Source of the DNA: Skermanella sp. TT6
GTDB taxonomy: Bacteria > Pseudomonadota > Alphaproteobacteria > Azospirillales > Azospirillaceae
Direction: 5' to 3'
DNA: 64,000 nucleotides
Assembly (NCBI RefSeq): GCF_016653635.2
Contig: NZ_CP067420.1
Span: 5,730,001-5,794,000, forward strand
Shown here: positions 44,687 through 53,296 of the stretch, piece by piece
Layout of the letters: every line of letters starts with the position of its first letter
How positions within the stretch are numbered: the stretch's first letter is position 1
Notes under the pieces: model-generated
What the model was told of the DNA's origin: nothing
The model's database searches: none
The model's input: only the letters and a program-made list of their open reading frames with translations
Program-made: the position numbers and the translations under genes

Positions 44687-44973
44687 AGCGGCCTCGCCTC
44701 CCGCAGCACCCGTGCGCGGAATCGCGGCGACAGGGACAGTGGCGTGCGCACATCGAACGGAACGCCGGTCAGGGTCTCGGCCTCCCGCTTCAGTCGCGCC
44801 AGATCCAGCAACGTCGTGGTTTCCGACGGCTCGACCAGAAGATCGACATCGCTGTCTTCTGTGTCATCACGCCGTGATACCGAACCGAACACCCGTACAT
44901 TCGATACGCCGTGCCGGCGGGCGATATCCAGGATGCCCTGTCGATGCTTGTCCAGAACCTGCGATGGTCGCAT
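44683..44973 (-). CDS. mntA: MntA-like minimal nucleotidyltransferase antitoxin
   Basis: A 96-residue protein with the GSx10DxD signature (VFGSVSRRDDTEDSDVDLLV) of minimal nucleotidyltransferases. Such proteins transfer AMP to the partner HepT toxin. It is the first gene of the pair and is tightly coupled to hepT. Confidence 0.88.
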   Translation of the reverse strand: MRPSQVLDKHRQGILDIARRHGVSNVRVFGSVSRRDDTEDSDVDLLVEPSETTTLLDLARLKREAETLTGVPFDVRTPLSLSPRFRARVLREARPL

Positions 44974-45189
44974 CGCGATATTCCCCGATCACCAACCGGA
45001 CCGCACCCGGAAGGCGCTATCTTCACATAATATGGCAACGATCCCCGGTCGCAAACCGGAATGCTGAGGCCGGGCGATCGGGTAAAAGGAACGCCTGACA
45101 TTTCGGTAGCGTTCCGAATCCGACGGCGGCCACCGATCCGGCGGCGGGGTGGCACGATGGACGCGACCGGCGCTCCGGGCAAGACGCTC

Positions 45190-45360
45190 GTTCATCTGGA
45201 GCATTCCCAATCCCTCCCGGACCCGCGACGGCGCGGCAAGGTGGCCTACCCGCTCGACGACTTGACGGTGCGCCGGTCGTACCCTGCGAAGGGCAAGAAC
45301 GCCGTCATCCTCATGATCTCCGCCTTCGCGGCGCGCCGGTACCTCGTGCTCAGCCAAGTA
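45190..45360 (+). pseudogene. ISAs1-family transposase remnant with internal deletion
   Basis: The frame holds two pieces known from ISAs1 transposases: HSQSLPDPRRRGKVAYPLDD, which is the N-terminal associated domain, and VILMISAFAARRYLVLSQVE from the middle of the protein (normally HMVSAFAARQRLVLGQ). They are joined directly, so 100 or more codons between them are lost. The frame then runs into the duplicated cNMP sequence. Confidence 0.65.
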
Positions 45361-45460
45361 GAGGAAAGTACCGGTTTCACCCTTCCGGAAGATCACCTCG
45401 CCGGGAGAATACTGCTTGTGCTGGAAGGTCGCGGCAATGCTGAGCTTCCGTCGCGGTTCG
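45359..45460. repeat. Direct repeat copy 2: truncated cNMP gene start
   Basis: A second copy of the first 27 codons and leader of the cNMP gene, on the same strand. The ATG is changed to ATT, and the reading frame is cut into the ISAs1 remnant after about FLYL. It cannot make the domain. Confidence 0.88.
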
Positions 45461-45480
45461 CATGCACCGGCTTTCGACCG

Positions 45481-45798
45481 TCAGGCCCGCCTTTTTCGTC
45501 GCTCGTGTTCCATGTAGGCCCGCAGAACCGCATTCATCCGTGTCTGGTAACCCGCTCCTTCCGACTTGAAGAAGTCGAGCACATCCTTGTCGAGCCGGAT
45601 ATTGATAGCCGCCTTGCTGGGGGGAGCGACGAATCGGGCCTGATCGAACCACGATTCGTCGACCAGCGGCGCCGCATCCGGGTCGTCGCGCACCGCCGCC
45701 TCAATATCCCGGTCGGTCAAGGCATCGAACCCTCTCCAATCAGCCTTCGCCGACTTCAGACCGGCGCGCGAGCGCCTGACGGTATGATCGTTGCTCAT
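45481..45798 (-). CDS. brnA: BrnA-type antitoxin
   Basis: A 105-residue protein. The N-terminal part (DWRGFDALTDRDIEAAVRDDPDA) binds toxin in known pairs; the C-terminal ribbon-helix-helix (AINIRLDKDVLDFFKSEGAGYQTRMNAVLRAYM) binds DNA as a dimer. Its start lies inside the end of brnT, a 59-base overlap. It should repress its own operon. Confidence 0.9.
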   Translation of the reverse strand: MSNDHTVRRSRAGLKSAKADWRGFDALTDRDIEAAVRDDPDAAPLVDESWFDQARFVAPPSKAAINIRLDKDVLDFFKSEGAGYQTRMNAVLRAYMEHERRKRRA

Positions 45799-46042
45799 CC
45801 CTGTCCGCCTTCCTGGCCGAAATGATCCGGCGCCGGCCGTTGCGCCATGTATAGGCAACGAAAACCGCACGGCCCTCGATTTCGCCGATCGCGCAGATCC
45901 GCTCCTCGCCGCGGTCGGCACGGCGATCGGGCCCCTCATAGACGAAGCCGTCCCAAATCAGGAGCGCCACATCGAAACCCACCTTATGCTTCCGCTGGTT
46001 GCTCAGGTTCTTGTGGCCGTCCCACTCGTATTCGGCGTCCAT
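45740..46042 (-). CDS. brnT: BrnT-type toxin
   Basis: A 100-residue RelE-like RNase. Family blocks are YEWDGHKNLSNQRKHKVGFD, the GEERICAIGEIEGRAVFVAYTWR strands and RIISARKADRDEQRSY. I start at MDAEYEW, because the upstream ATG would place a palindromic operator in the coding sequence. The C-terminus is extended past the usual end and overlaps brnA. Confidence 0.88.
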   Translation of the reverse strand: MDAEYEWDGHKNLSNQRKHKVGFDVALLIWDGFVYEGPDRRADRGEERICAIGEIEGRAVFVAYTWRNGRRRIISARKADRDEQRSYRQALARRSEVGEG

Positions 46043-46056
46043 CGCATCTCTACACC

Positions 46057-46068
46057 ATGTATATACAT
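46057..46068 (-). promoter_or_regulatory. Palindromic operator candidate of brnTA
   Basis: ATGTATATACAT, a perfect 12-base palindrome, is centred 20 bp upstream of the brnT start and overlaps a possible -10 (TATACA, 17 bases from TTGCGG). BrnA ribbon-helix-helix dimers bind such short palindromes. Confidence 0.5.
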
Positions 46069-46104
46069 TCATGAACCTGGCCGCAACGGCGGTTACGGGA
46101 AACC

Positions 46105-47628
46105 CTACCGCCCCGGGACGATCCGCCGGTAGCTGAGCGCCTCCGCGATGTGCAGGCGGCGCACGGGCGTGCTTGCTTCCATGTCGGCCAGGGTGCGGGC
46201 GACGCGCAGGACGCGGTGATAGCCCCGCGCGGACAGGCGCATGCGCTCGGCGGCCTCGGTCAGCAGGGCGCGGCCGGGCTGGTCGGGGCTCGCCACCTTC
46301 TCCAGCAGTTCGCCGTCCGCCTCGGCATTGGTCTTCGGCCCGGTGTCCTCCCCGCCCGGAACGTGGAACCGCTCCGCCTGGACAGCGCGGGCGGCCGCCA
46401 CCCGGGCGGCCACCTCGGCGCTGCCCTCCGCCGGGGGCGGCAGGCTGAGGTCCGCGGCGCTGACCGGGGGCACGTCCACGTGGCAGTCGATCCGGTCGAA
46501 CAGGGGACCGCTGATCCGGCTCTGGTACTGGATGCCGCATTTCGGCGCCTGCGAGCAGGCCCGCGACGGGTCGTCCAGATAGCCGCAGCGGCACGGGTTC
46601 ATCGCCGCGATCAACTGGAACCGCGCGGGATACGTCACGTGGCTGTTCGCCCGCGCGATGGTGACCCGTCCGGTCTCCAGCGGCTGGCGCAGCGCCTCCA
46701 GCACCTGCCGGGGAAACTCCGGCAGCTCGTCCAGGAACAGCACGCCCTTGTGCGCCAGGCTGATCTCCCCCGGCTTGGCGCGCGAGCCGCCGCCCACCAG
46801 GGCCGGCAGGCTGGTCCCCTGGTGCGGTTCCCGGAATTGCCTGTTCCTCAGCATCCTGCCGCCCTGGAGATGCCCGGCGACGCTGTGGATCATCGAGACC
46901 TCCAGCGCCTCCCTCGGTTCCAGCGGCGGCAGGATGCCGGGCAGGCAGGAAGCCAGCATCGACTTGCCCGATCCCGGCGGGCCGACCATCAGCAGGTTGT
47001 GGTTCCCCGACGCCGCCACTTCCAGGGCGCGCTTGGCGGTCTCCTGGCCCTTCACGTCGCGCAGGTCGCGCATGCTGGTGGAGATCTCCTCCATGTGCGG
47101 GCGCGGCGGGGCCAGCACCTGGGTTCCCTTGAAGTGGTTGATCAGCGACAGCAGGGACGGCGCCGCCAGCACTTCCAGACCCTTGGCCCAGGCCGCCTCG
47201 CTGCCGCAGGCGGCGGGGCAGATCAGGCCGCGTTCCTGCTGGAGCGCCCCGAGGGCTGCCGGCAGCACGCCCGCGACGGCGGTCAGGCTGCCGTCGAGCG
47301 CCAGTTCGCCCAGTGCCGTGTATCCGGCGATCTCCTCCACCGGCAGGACGCCCATGGCGGCCAGCAGCCCCAGCGCGATCGGCAGGTCGTAGTGGCTGCC
47401 CTCCTTCTGCACGTCGGCCGGCGCCATGTTGACGGTGATGCGCTTGGGCGGAAGCGACAGGCCCAGCGCCTGGAAGGCGCCGCGCACCCGTTCCCGGCTC
47501 TCGCCGACCGCCTTGTCCGGCAGGCCCACGACGGTGAAGGCGACCACCCCGCCGGAGACCTGGACCTGGACGTCGATGTTCAGCACCTCGATGCCCTGGA
47601 ACGCAACCGTATTGACCCGCGCAACCAA
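46105..47628 (-). CDS. comM: ComM/YifB-family AAA+ ATPase
   Basis: A 507-residue Mg-chelatase-like ATPase. The N-terminal ChlI domain (VNTAFQ-type start, VVGLPDKAVGESRERVR) is followed by Walker A GPPGSGKSMLA, Walker B VLFLDELPEF and a C-terminal lid. ComM promotes branch migration during natural transformation in other bacteria. I use the TTG at 47628: GGAGGG lies 7 bases before it, and the length then fits the family. An ATG 21 codons upstream is the alternative. Confidence 0.9.
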   Translation of the reverse strand: MVARVNTVAFQGIEVLNIDVQVQVSGGVVAFTVVGLPDKAVGESRERVRGAFQALGLSLPPKRITVNMAPADVQKEGSHYDLPIALGLLAAMGVLPVEEIAGYTALGELALDGSLTAVAGVLPAALGALQQERGLICPAACGSEAAWAKGLEVLAAPSLLSLINHFKGTQVLAPPRPHMEEISTSMRDLRDVKGQETAKRALEVAASGNHNLLMVGPPGSGKSMLASCLPGILPPLEPREALEVSMIHSVAGHLQGGRMLRNRQFREPHQGTSLPALVGGGSRAKPGEISLAHKGVLFLDELPEFPRQVLEALRQPLETGRVTIARANSHVTYPARFQLIAAMNPCRCGYLDDPSRACSQAPKCGIQYQSRISGPLFDRIDCHVDVPPVSAADLSLPPPAEGSAEVAARVAAARAVQAERFHVPGGEDTGPKTNAEADGELLEKVASPDQPGRALLTEAAERMRLSARGYHRVLRVARTLADMEASTPVRRLHIAEALSYRRIVPGR

Positions 47629-47909
47629 CGTGACGCCCTCCGCCTGCCGATGCACGCGACTGTATGGGGTCGGCGCGCACCTTGCCAGCATCGTCACGGG
47701 ATTCGGGCGGCACTCTCCTCCGGTCGGATTGCCGCAGGCTTGCCGGGCAGGCAACATATCCGCCCGCCGCGCCTTCAATCCCCGTATGCGACCGTCTCCG
47801 CGGGACGAATCGGATTTGTCGGAACTGGGCAGCGTGGTAAGAGGCGACGATACCGGTCCGGGACGGCGGACCGGCCGATCTGACGACATTCGGGGATGGC
47901 AGGCTGGCG

Positions 47910-49211
47910 ATGCGGAACTTGACTTCGGAAGGGCAGGCGAGGATCGCCGAGATCGCCCGGCGCCACGGCATCAGCACCGACGGCGCGATGACCATGCTGG
48001 ACGCGCTGGTGCGCGGCGGCGGCACCATGGCCCAGTTCAACCATCCCGACTTCGGCGGCTCGGGCCAGTGGATGATGGGCGGCATGACCATGGTCAGCGA
48101 CCTGTTCAACAACGCGCTGAAGGCCCGGGTCGATAATGTCTGCGTCGAGCTGTCCAACCTCCTGGCCAACGACCAGGGATGGCTGTGGGAACCGATGCCG
48201 GCCCAATCCCAGTCCCAATTCTCCCAGCCCTCATCGAGCCTGTCCGGATCGTTCGGCGGCTGGAACTCCGGTTCCTGGTGGCCGGCCGAGCTGGGGCAGC
48301 CCAATTCCAGCGGCGGCCAGAACGACATCCGCTACGCCTATTTCGGCCACGCCAACCGCCTGGCGGTCGATATCGCCGGGACGGTGACGGTGTACGATAC
48401 CGGCGACCACATGATCTCCGGCGTGTCGCAGCAGCAGGGGAACGGCTGGACCGTGACCTTCACCAGCCAGTACGGCACGGTTCCGGTCAGCAGCCTGCGC
48501 GTCGTCGGCGGGGCGGGGGAGCAGTCCGCTCCGGCCCCCATCTCCACGACCTTCCAGGAGCCGGCCCCCATGCCGGCGGCACCGGTGGCCGCCTCGGGAA
48601 GCGCCGCGCTGGAGCAGGATTACCTGTCGGGCAGCACCTGGACCTTCGGCCCGGCCGGCGGCGAGCCGTTCGGCCTCGTGACCCTGTCGCCCGAGGGCGG
48701 CATCGCCGGCGACGTCCACCCCCGGGCGCGGTTCTGGTCGGTCGAGAACGGCGTGCTGAGCTTCTACGACGCCGACGGCCGCACCTCAGTCCGCTTTTCA
48801 GCTCTTGCGCCGGAAGGCGCCGCCGCGACGATCCGGGGCGACGACCCATCCGCTCCCGGCCAGGATTATGTCCTTCGCAGCCCCGCCGCCCGGGAGGTGG
48901 CACCCCCGCCGCCGGCTTCCGCCCCTGCCGCGCTGCCGATCCCGGTGGATCTCAGCGCCGGCGAGTGGGCGCTGGAGGATGCATCCGGCCAGATCCTCGC
49001 GACCCTGCGCCTGATGCCGGACCAGTCGATCGCGGGCGGACGCCCGACCGAGGCGCGCTGGCGGACCGACGGCGACACGCTGGTCCTGCTCCACGGCAGC
49101 GGCCGGCCGACCGCCCGGTTCGACACGTTCCAGTTCCGCGCCGGGCGCTGGTCGCTGGCCGGCTCGCTCCAGAGCGATCCCGGTATAGCCCTGACCCTTC
49201 GCCAAACCTGA
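47910..49211 (+). CDS. Conserved hypothetical protein with SHOCT-like N-terminus
   Basis: A 433-residue protein. Residues 1-85 form a conserved helical block (LTSEGQARIAEIARRHGIS, then MAQFNHPDFGGSGQWMMGG and MTMVSDLFN), followed by a Ser/Gln/Gly-rich linker, a beta region (RYAYFGHANRLAVDIAGTV) and two related beta domains (WTFGPAGGEPFG and WALEDASGQILA) that resemble protease-inhibitor-type lipocalin folds. No signal peptide is visible. The function is unknown. Confidence 0.7.
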   Translation: MRNLTSEGQARIAEIARRHGISTDGAMTMLDALVRGGGTMAQFNHPDFGGSGQWMMGGMTMVSDLFNNALKARVDNVCVELSNLLANDQGWLWEPMPAQSQSQFSQPSSSLSGSFGGWNSGSWWPAELGQPNSSGGQNDIRYAYFGHANRLAVDIAGTVTVYDTGDHMISGVSQQQGNGWTVTFTSQYGTVPVSSLRVVGGAGEQSAPAPISTTFQEPAPMPAAPVAASGSAALEQDYLSGSTWTFGPAGGEPFGLVTLSPEGGIAGDVHPRARFWSVENGVLSFYDADGRTSVRFSALAPEGAAATIRGDDPSAPGQDYVLRSPAAREVAPPPPASAPAALPIPVDLSAGEWALEDASGQILATLRLMPDQSIAGGRPTEARWRTDGDTLVLLHGSGRPTARFDTFQFRAGRWSLAGSLQSDPGIALTLRQT

Positions 49212-49235
49212 CCCGAAGAACAGTCTGGATCAAAG

Positions 49236-49982
49236 ATGCGCCTTCAACTCAGCACCTGGCCCGAGGTCGAGACCTACCTGAAGACGTCGAAGGGGATCAT
49301 CATCCCCATCGGCTCGACGGAACAGCACGGTCCCAACGGCCTGATCGGCACCGACGCCCTCTGCGCGGAGGAGATCGCGCTGGGCGTCGGCGCCGCTGCC
49401 GGGGCGCTGGTCGGGCCGACGATCGGGGTCGGCATGGCCGTCCACCACATGGAGTTCCCCGGCACCATGACCTTGCGGCCCTCGACGCTGGTCCTGGTTA
49501 TCCGGGACTACGTCACGGCCCTGGCCGAGCACGGGTTCGAGCGCTTCCTGTTCATCAACGGCCATGGCGGCAACATCGCGACCGTGCGCGCCGCCTTCAA
49601 CGAGGTCTATGCCGAGCTCCGGGCGGCCCGGGGCGCCTCGGCCCCGGAGGTGCGCTGCCGGGTGATCAGCTGGTGGGAGAACGAGGGAGTCTACGGCCTC
49701 AGCAAGGAGCTGTTCGGCTCGTCCGAGGGCAGCCACGCGACCCCCAGCGAGGTGTCCGTGATGCAGTATCTCTATCCGGACCATATCAAGGAAGCGCCGC
49801 TCGATCCGCCGGTGGCGCCCAGCAGCCAGTTCTACGACGCCCGCGACTACCGCCGCCGCTTCCCCGACGGCCGGATCGGCTCCAACCCCGGGCTGTCCCG
49901 GCCGGAGCACGGCAAGCGGCTGTACGACGCCGCCGTGGCGGCCCTCGCCGACAAGTACCGGAACTTCGTCGGCGAGCCTTGA
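49236..49982 (+). CDS. Creatininase-family amidohydrolase
   Basis: A 248-residue metal hydrolase. Ligands are in PIGSTEQHGPNG (Glu, His), IGTDALCAEE (Asp), INGHGGN (His) and EGSHATPSEVS (Glu). Family members include creatininase and enzymes of cofactor or riboflavin metabolism; no neighbour shows the substrate. It lies 24 bp behind the previous gene. Confidence 0.88.
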   Translation: MRLQLSTWPEVETYLKTSKGIIIPIGSTEQHGPNGLIGTDALCAEEIALGVGAAAGALVGPTIGVGMAVHHMEFPGTMTLRPSTLVLVIRDYVTALAEHGFERFLFINGHGGNIATVRAAFNEVYAELRAARGASAPEVRCRVISWWENEGVYGLSKELFGSSEGSHATPSEVSVMQYLYPDHIKEAPLDPPVAPSSQFYDARDYRRRFPDGRIGSNPGLSRPEHGKRLYDAAVAALADKYRNFVGEP

Positions 49983-49990
49983 CGGGACGA

Positions 49991-50956
49991 TCAGACCGGC
50001 CTGCCCGCGTGCCGTTCGTGGTGGCGGGTCTCGATCGCGTCCCACAGCCCGACCTCCAGCTGGACGCCGTCCAGGCGGTTGATCTCCTGGATGCCGGTCG
50101 GCGACGTGACGTTGATCTCGGTCAGGTAGTCGCCGATCACGTCGATCCCGACGAAGACCAGCCCCTTCTCCCTCAGCGTCGGCCCGATGGCGGCGCAGAT
50201 GTCGCGCTCGCGGGTGGTCAGCACCGTCTGCCGGGCGCTGCCGCCGGCGTGGAAGTTCGCCCGCGCCTCCCCCGTGACGGGGATGCGGCTGACCGCGCCG
50301 CCGGGTTCGCCGTCGATCAGGATGATCCGCTTGTCGCCCTCGCGGATCTCCGGCAGGTACTTCTGGACGATCACCGGCTCCCGGTAGAGCTGGGTGAACA
50401 TCTCCAGAAGCGAGCCCAGGTTCTCGTCGTCCGGCTTCAGGTGGAAGACGCCGGCCCCGCCGTTGCCGAACAACGGCTTGACGATGATGTCCTTGAACTC
50501 CGCGCGGAACGACAGGATCTCCGCCTTGTCGCTGGTGATCAGGGTCGGCGGCATCAGGTCGGGGAAATGGGTGACGAACAGCTTCTCCGGCGCGTTCCGC
50601 ACATGGACCGGGTCGTTGATCACCAGCGTGTCGGCCTGGATATGCTCCAGCAGGTGGGTCGCGGTGATGTAGGCCATGTCGAACGGCGGGTCCTGGCGCA
50701 TCAGCACCACGTCCATGGTCGCCAGGTCGATCACCTGCTCCCCGCCGACGGTGAAGTGGTTGCCGTACTCCCGCCGGACCTCCAGGGGGCGTACGCGCGC
50801 GTACAGGCGGCCCTGGCGGAAGCTGAGATGCTGCGGCAGGTAATGGAACAGCGCATGGCCGCGGCGCTGCGCCTCCAGGGCCATCATGAAGCTGCTGTCG
50901 GCATCGATGTTGATGCCTTCGATCGGGTCCATCTGGATGGCGACGGCGAGACTCAT
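49991..50956 (-). CDS. gshB: Glutathione synthetase
   Basis: A 321-residue ATP-grasp enzyme that joins gamma-glutamylcysteine and glycine. Family blocks are [45 protein letters not shown], the ATP-binding [14 protein letters not shown] and the C-terminal [16 protein letters not shown]. Its stop is 8 bp from the convergent creatininase-like gene. Confidence 0.96.
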   Translation of the reverse strand: MSLAVAIQMDPIEGINIDADSSFMMALEAQRRGHALFHYLPQHLSFRQGRLYARVRPLEVRREYGNHFTVGGEQVIDLATMDVVLMRQDPPFDMAYITATHLLEHIQADTLVINDPVHVRNAPEKLFVTHFPDLMPPTLITSDKAEILSFRAEFKDIIVKPLFGNGGAGVFHLKPDDENLGSLLEMFTQLYREPVIVQKYLPEIREGDKRIILIDGEPGGAVSRIPVTGEARANFHAGGSARQTVLTTRERDICAAIGPTLREKGLVFVGIDVIGDYLTEINVTSPTGIQEINRLDGVQLEVGLWDAIETRHHERHAGRPV

Positions 50957-50993
50957 CGGGGGCTCCGCGGCGGATCGTTTCTCTGGGATCGGG

Positions 50994-51842
50994 TCAGTTC
51001 AGGCGGGTCTTGAGCTGCTGGATCAGCAGCGCGGTCTGGTGGCGGAGCAAGTCGTTGCCGCCCAGCTCCATGAAGGTCTCCAGGGCGTTGACGGCGGCGG
51101 CCAGGTTGCCGACATGGGCGTTCAGCAGGCCGGACTCGCGCCACAGCGTCGCCTCGCCGGGGGCGAACAGCAGCATGCCGTCCAGCACCTCGACCGCCTT
51201 GTCCACCCGGTCGGCCTTCAGGAACCGAAGCTTCAGGTTGTTCTGCAGGCGAAGCAGGATGTCCCGGTTGCCGACCGTCGCGTAATATTCCGGGGTCAGC
51301 TCGGCGTCGGCCCCGGCGGCGATCTTCAGCAGGTCGCGCAGTTCCATGACGCTGCGGGCCTGGCCCTGGTTGAACGGGTCGATGATGATCCGCTCGCCCG
51401 CATATTCCAGCCGGACCAGGAAATGGCCGGGGAAGTTCAGGCCGAAGATGCTCCAGCCCTGGGCGCGGGCGGACTGGATGAACAGGATGCCGAGCGCCAC
51501 CGGCAATCCCTTCTTCCGGTCGATCACCCGCATCATGTTGGCGTTCTGGATGTCGTCATAGGTCAGCGTGTCGCCCTCGTAGCCGTGCCGGGCGACCAGC
51601 ACGTCCTGAAGGGCGGCGACCCGCGCCTCCAGGCTGTCCTCCTCGGGCGGGTTCAGCTCCGCGACCTCGCGGGCGAGCAGGGACAGGTGATCGCGGTATC
51701 GGTCCAGCTCCGCTTCGGGCTGTTCCAGGGCGGCCAGGGCGAGCGCCGCCTCGGCCAGGTCGATGTCCTCATCCGGTTGGGTCCCGACGCGGCGCAGGAC
51801 GTCCTTGGCTTCCAGTCGGCTGATCACGGCTCTTCTTCTCAT
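50994..51842 (-). CDS. SirB1-like transglutaminase/TPR protein
   Basis: A 282-residue protein. The middle contains the SirB1-type transglutaminase-like domain ([44 protein letters not shown]) and the C-terminus TPR-type helices. The nucleophilic Cys of true transglutaminases is not evident. The role is unknown. It begins the minus-strand unit continued by gshB, 37 bp away. Confidence 0.85.
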   Translation of the reverse strand: MRRRAVISRLEAKDVLRRVGTQPDEDIDLAEAALALAALEQPEAELDRYRDHLSLLAREVAELNPPEEDSLEARVAALQDVLVARHGYEGDTLTYDDIQNANMMRVIDRKKGLPVALGILFIQSARAQGWSIFGLNFPGHFLVRLEYAGERIIIDPFNQGQARSVMELRDLLKIAAGADAELTPEYYATVGNRDILLRLQNNLKLRFLKADRVDKAVEVLDGMLLFAPGEATLWRESGLLNAHVGNLAAAVNALETFMELGGNDLLRHQTALLIQQLKTRLN

Positions 51843-51963
51843 GGCGTCCGGGAAGGGCGTGCGACGGCCGCGGCCTTGGCGGAGGCGGCGGCCCGGCCGG
51901 ACATAGAGCATAAACCATGCGAGGGAACAACCCACCAGCCGGCTTCCCGGCGCCGGACCGCCC

Positions 51964-52356
51964 TCATGCGCCTTCCCGCCAGGCGTCGGCCACGTGGCGC
52001 GGCCACCGGCCGGGAACGACCATCATCACGTCGAAGCGGATCGCCAGCCCGTTGAGGCCGGGATTGCGGGCGACGAAGGCCAGGGCGGCGCGCTCCAGCC
52101 TCCTGCGCTGGCGCGGCGTGACGGCGGAGCCCGCGGCATACAGGGATCCGCGGGCCTTGACCTCGACGATGGCGACGGTGCCGCCGCGCCGGGCGACGAT
52201 GTCGATCTCGCCCTGGGGGCAGCGCCAGCCGCGCGCCAGGATGCGATAGCCCTTCAGCCGCAGCGCCAGGCGGCACAGCGCCTCCGACCAGCGGCCGCGG
52301 CGCCACGCGGCCAGCCGCGCCCCGCTCTTGGCGCTTCTCGCAGGATCAGCCGCCAT
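51964..52356 (-). CDS. yraN: YraN/UPF0102 family nuclease-like protein
   Basis: A 130-residue protein with the restriction-endonuclease-like core G-EIDIVARRGGTVAIVEVKAR. It follows rsmI with a 11-base overlap, a neighbourhood kept in many proteobacteria together with the LpoA-type lipoprotein. GAGGGAGAGG precedes the ATG. Cellular role unsettled. Confidence 0.92.
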   Translation of the reverse strand: MAADPARSAKSGARLAAWRRGRWSEALCRLALRLKGYRILARGWRCPQGEIDIVARRGGTVAIVEVKARGSLYAAGSAVTPRQRRRLERAALAFVARNPGLNGLAIRFDVMMVVPGRWPRHVADAWREGA

Positions 52357-53296
52357 CGTCCTCTCCCTCGGGGGGCGGTTCCGCGGGACCGTTGCGGGAC
52401 AGCTCCAGGGCGCGGGCATAGACCTGCCGGCGCGGCCAGCCGGTCCGGGCCGCAACCTCCGACGCCGCGTCGCGCACGCTCATGCGTTCCATCGCGTCCG
52501 CCAGCGCCTTGTCCACCGAAGCCTCGTCGGCGGCGCCGGCGCCTTCCTCCGGCGGTCCGACGACGACGACGATCTCGCCCTTGGGCGGGCCGTGTTCGGC
52601 GTAGTGGGCCGCCAGCTCCGCCAGCCGGCCGCGCCGGACCTCCTCGAACAGCTTGGTCAGCTCGCGCGCCACGGCGGCCTCGCGGTCGCCCAGCACCGCG
52701 TGCAGGTCGGCCAGCGCCGCGGCCAGCCGCTCCTTGCTCTCGAAGAAGACCAGCGTCGCCCGGACGCCCGCCAGCTCGTGGGCGGCGGCGCGGCGCGCGG
52801 CCGACTTGGGCGGCAGGAACCCGGCGAACAGGAAGCGGTCGGTCGGCAGGCCCGACAGCACCAGCGCCGTCACCGGCGCGCAGGCCCCGGGCAGGGTGGT
52901 CACCGGCAGCCCGGCCGCGACGCAGTCGCGCACCAGCTTGTATCCGGGATCGGAGATCAGCGGCGTCCCGGCGTCGGAGACCAGGGCGATGGTCTCCCCG
53001 GCGCCCAGCCTTTCCAGCAGCACCGGCCGCATCTTCGCGGCGTTGTGCTCGTGGTAGGAGATCATCGGCGTGCCGACGCCGTGCGCGTTCAGCAGCTTGC
53101 GGGTGACGCGGGTGTCCTCGCAGGCGATCGCGTCGGCTGCGCGCAACACCGACAGCGCCCGCAGCGTTATGTCTGCGGCGTTGCCGATGGGAGTGGCGAC
53201 GAGGTAGAGGCCGGGGGTCGGTTTACTTGGGCTGCCGGTCCCGCTACCTTCCACGCTCTCGCCCGCCCCTATCGAAGTGGAGTCCGTCGGTGACAC
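52346..53296 (-). CDS. rsmI: 16S rRNA ribose methyltransferase RsmI
   Basis: A SAM-dependent methyltransferase that 2'-O-methylates C1402 of 16S rRNA. Motifs are GLYLVATPIGNAADITLRAL, EDTRVTRKLLN, ALVSDAGTPLISDPGYKLV and GEIVVVVGPPEE. The start is uncertain: GTG at 53296 (316 residues, with GGAAAAG upstream) or GTG at 53254. The first overlaps the start of the divergent lipoprotein gene by seven bases. Confidence 0.93.
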   Translation of the reverse strand: MSPTDSTSIGAGESVEGSGTGSPSKPTPGLYLVATPIGNAADITLRALSVLRAADAIACEDTRVTRKLLNAHGVGTPMISYHEHNAAKMRPVLLERLGAGETIALVSDAGTPLISDPGYKLVRDCVAAGLPVTTLPGACAPVTALVLSGLPTDRFLFAGFLPPKSAARRAAAHELAGVRATLVFFESKERLAAALADLHAVLGDREAAVARELTKLFEEVRRGRLAELAAHYAEHGPPKGEIVVVVGPPEEGAGAADEASVDKALADAMERMSVRDAASEVAARTGWPRRQVYARALELSRNGPAEPPPEGEDDGG

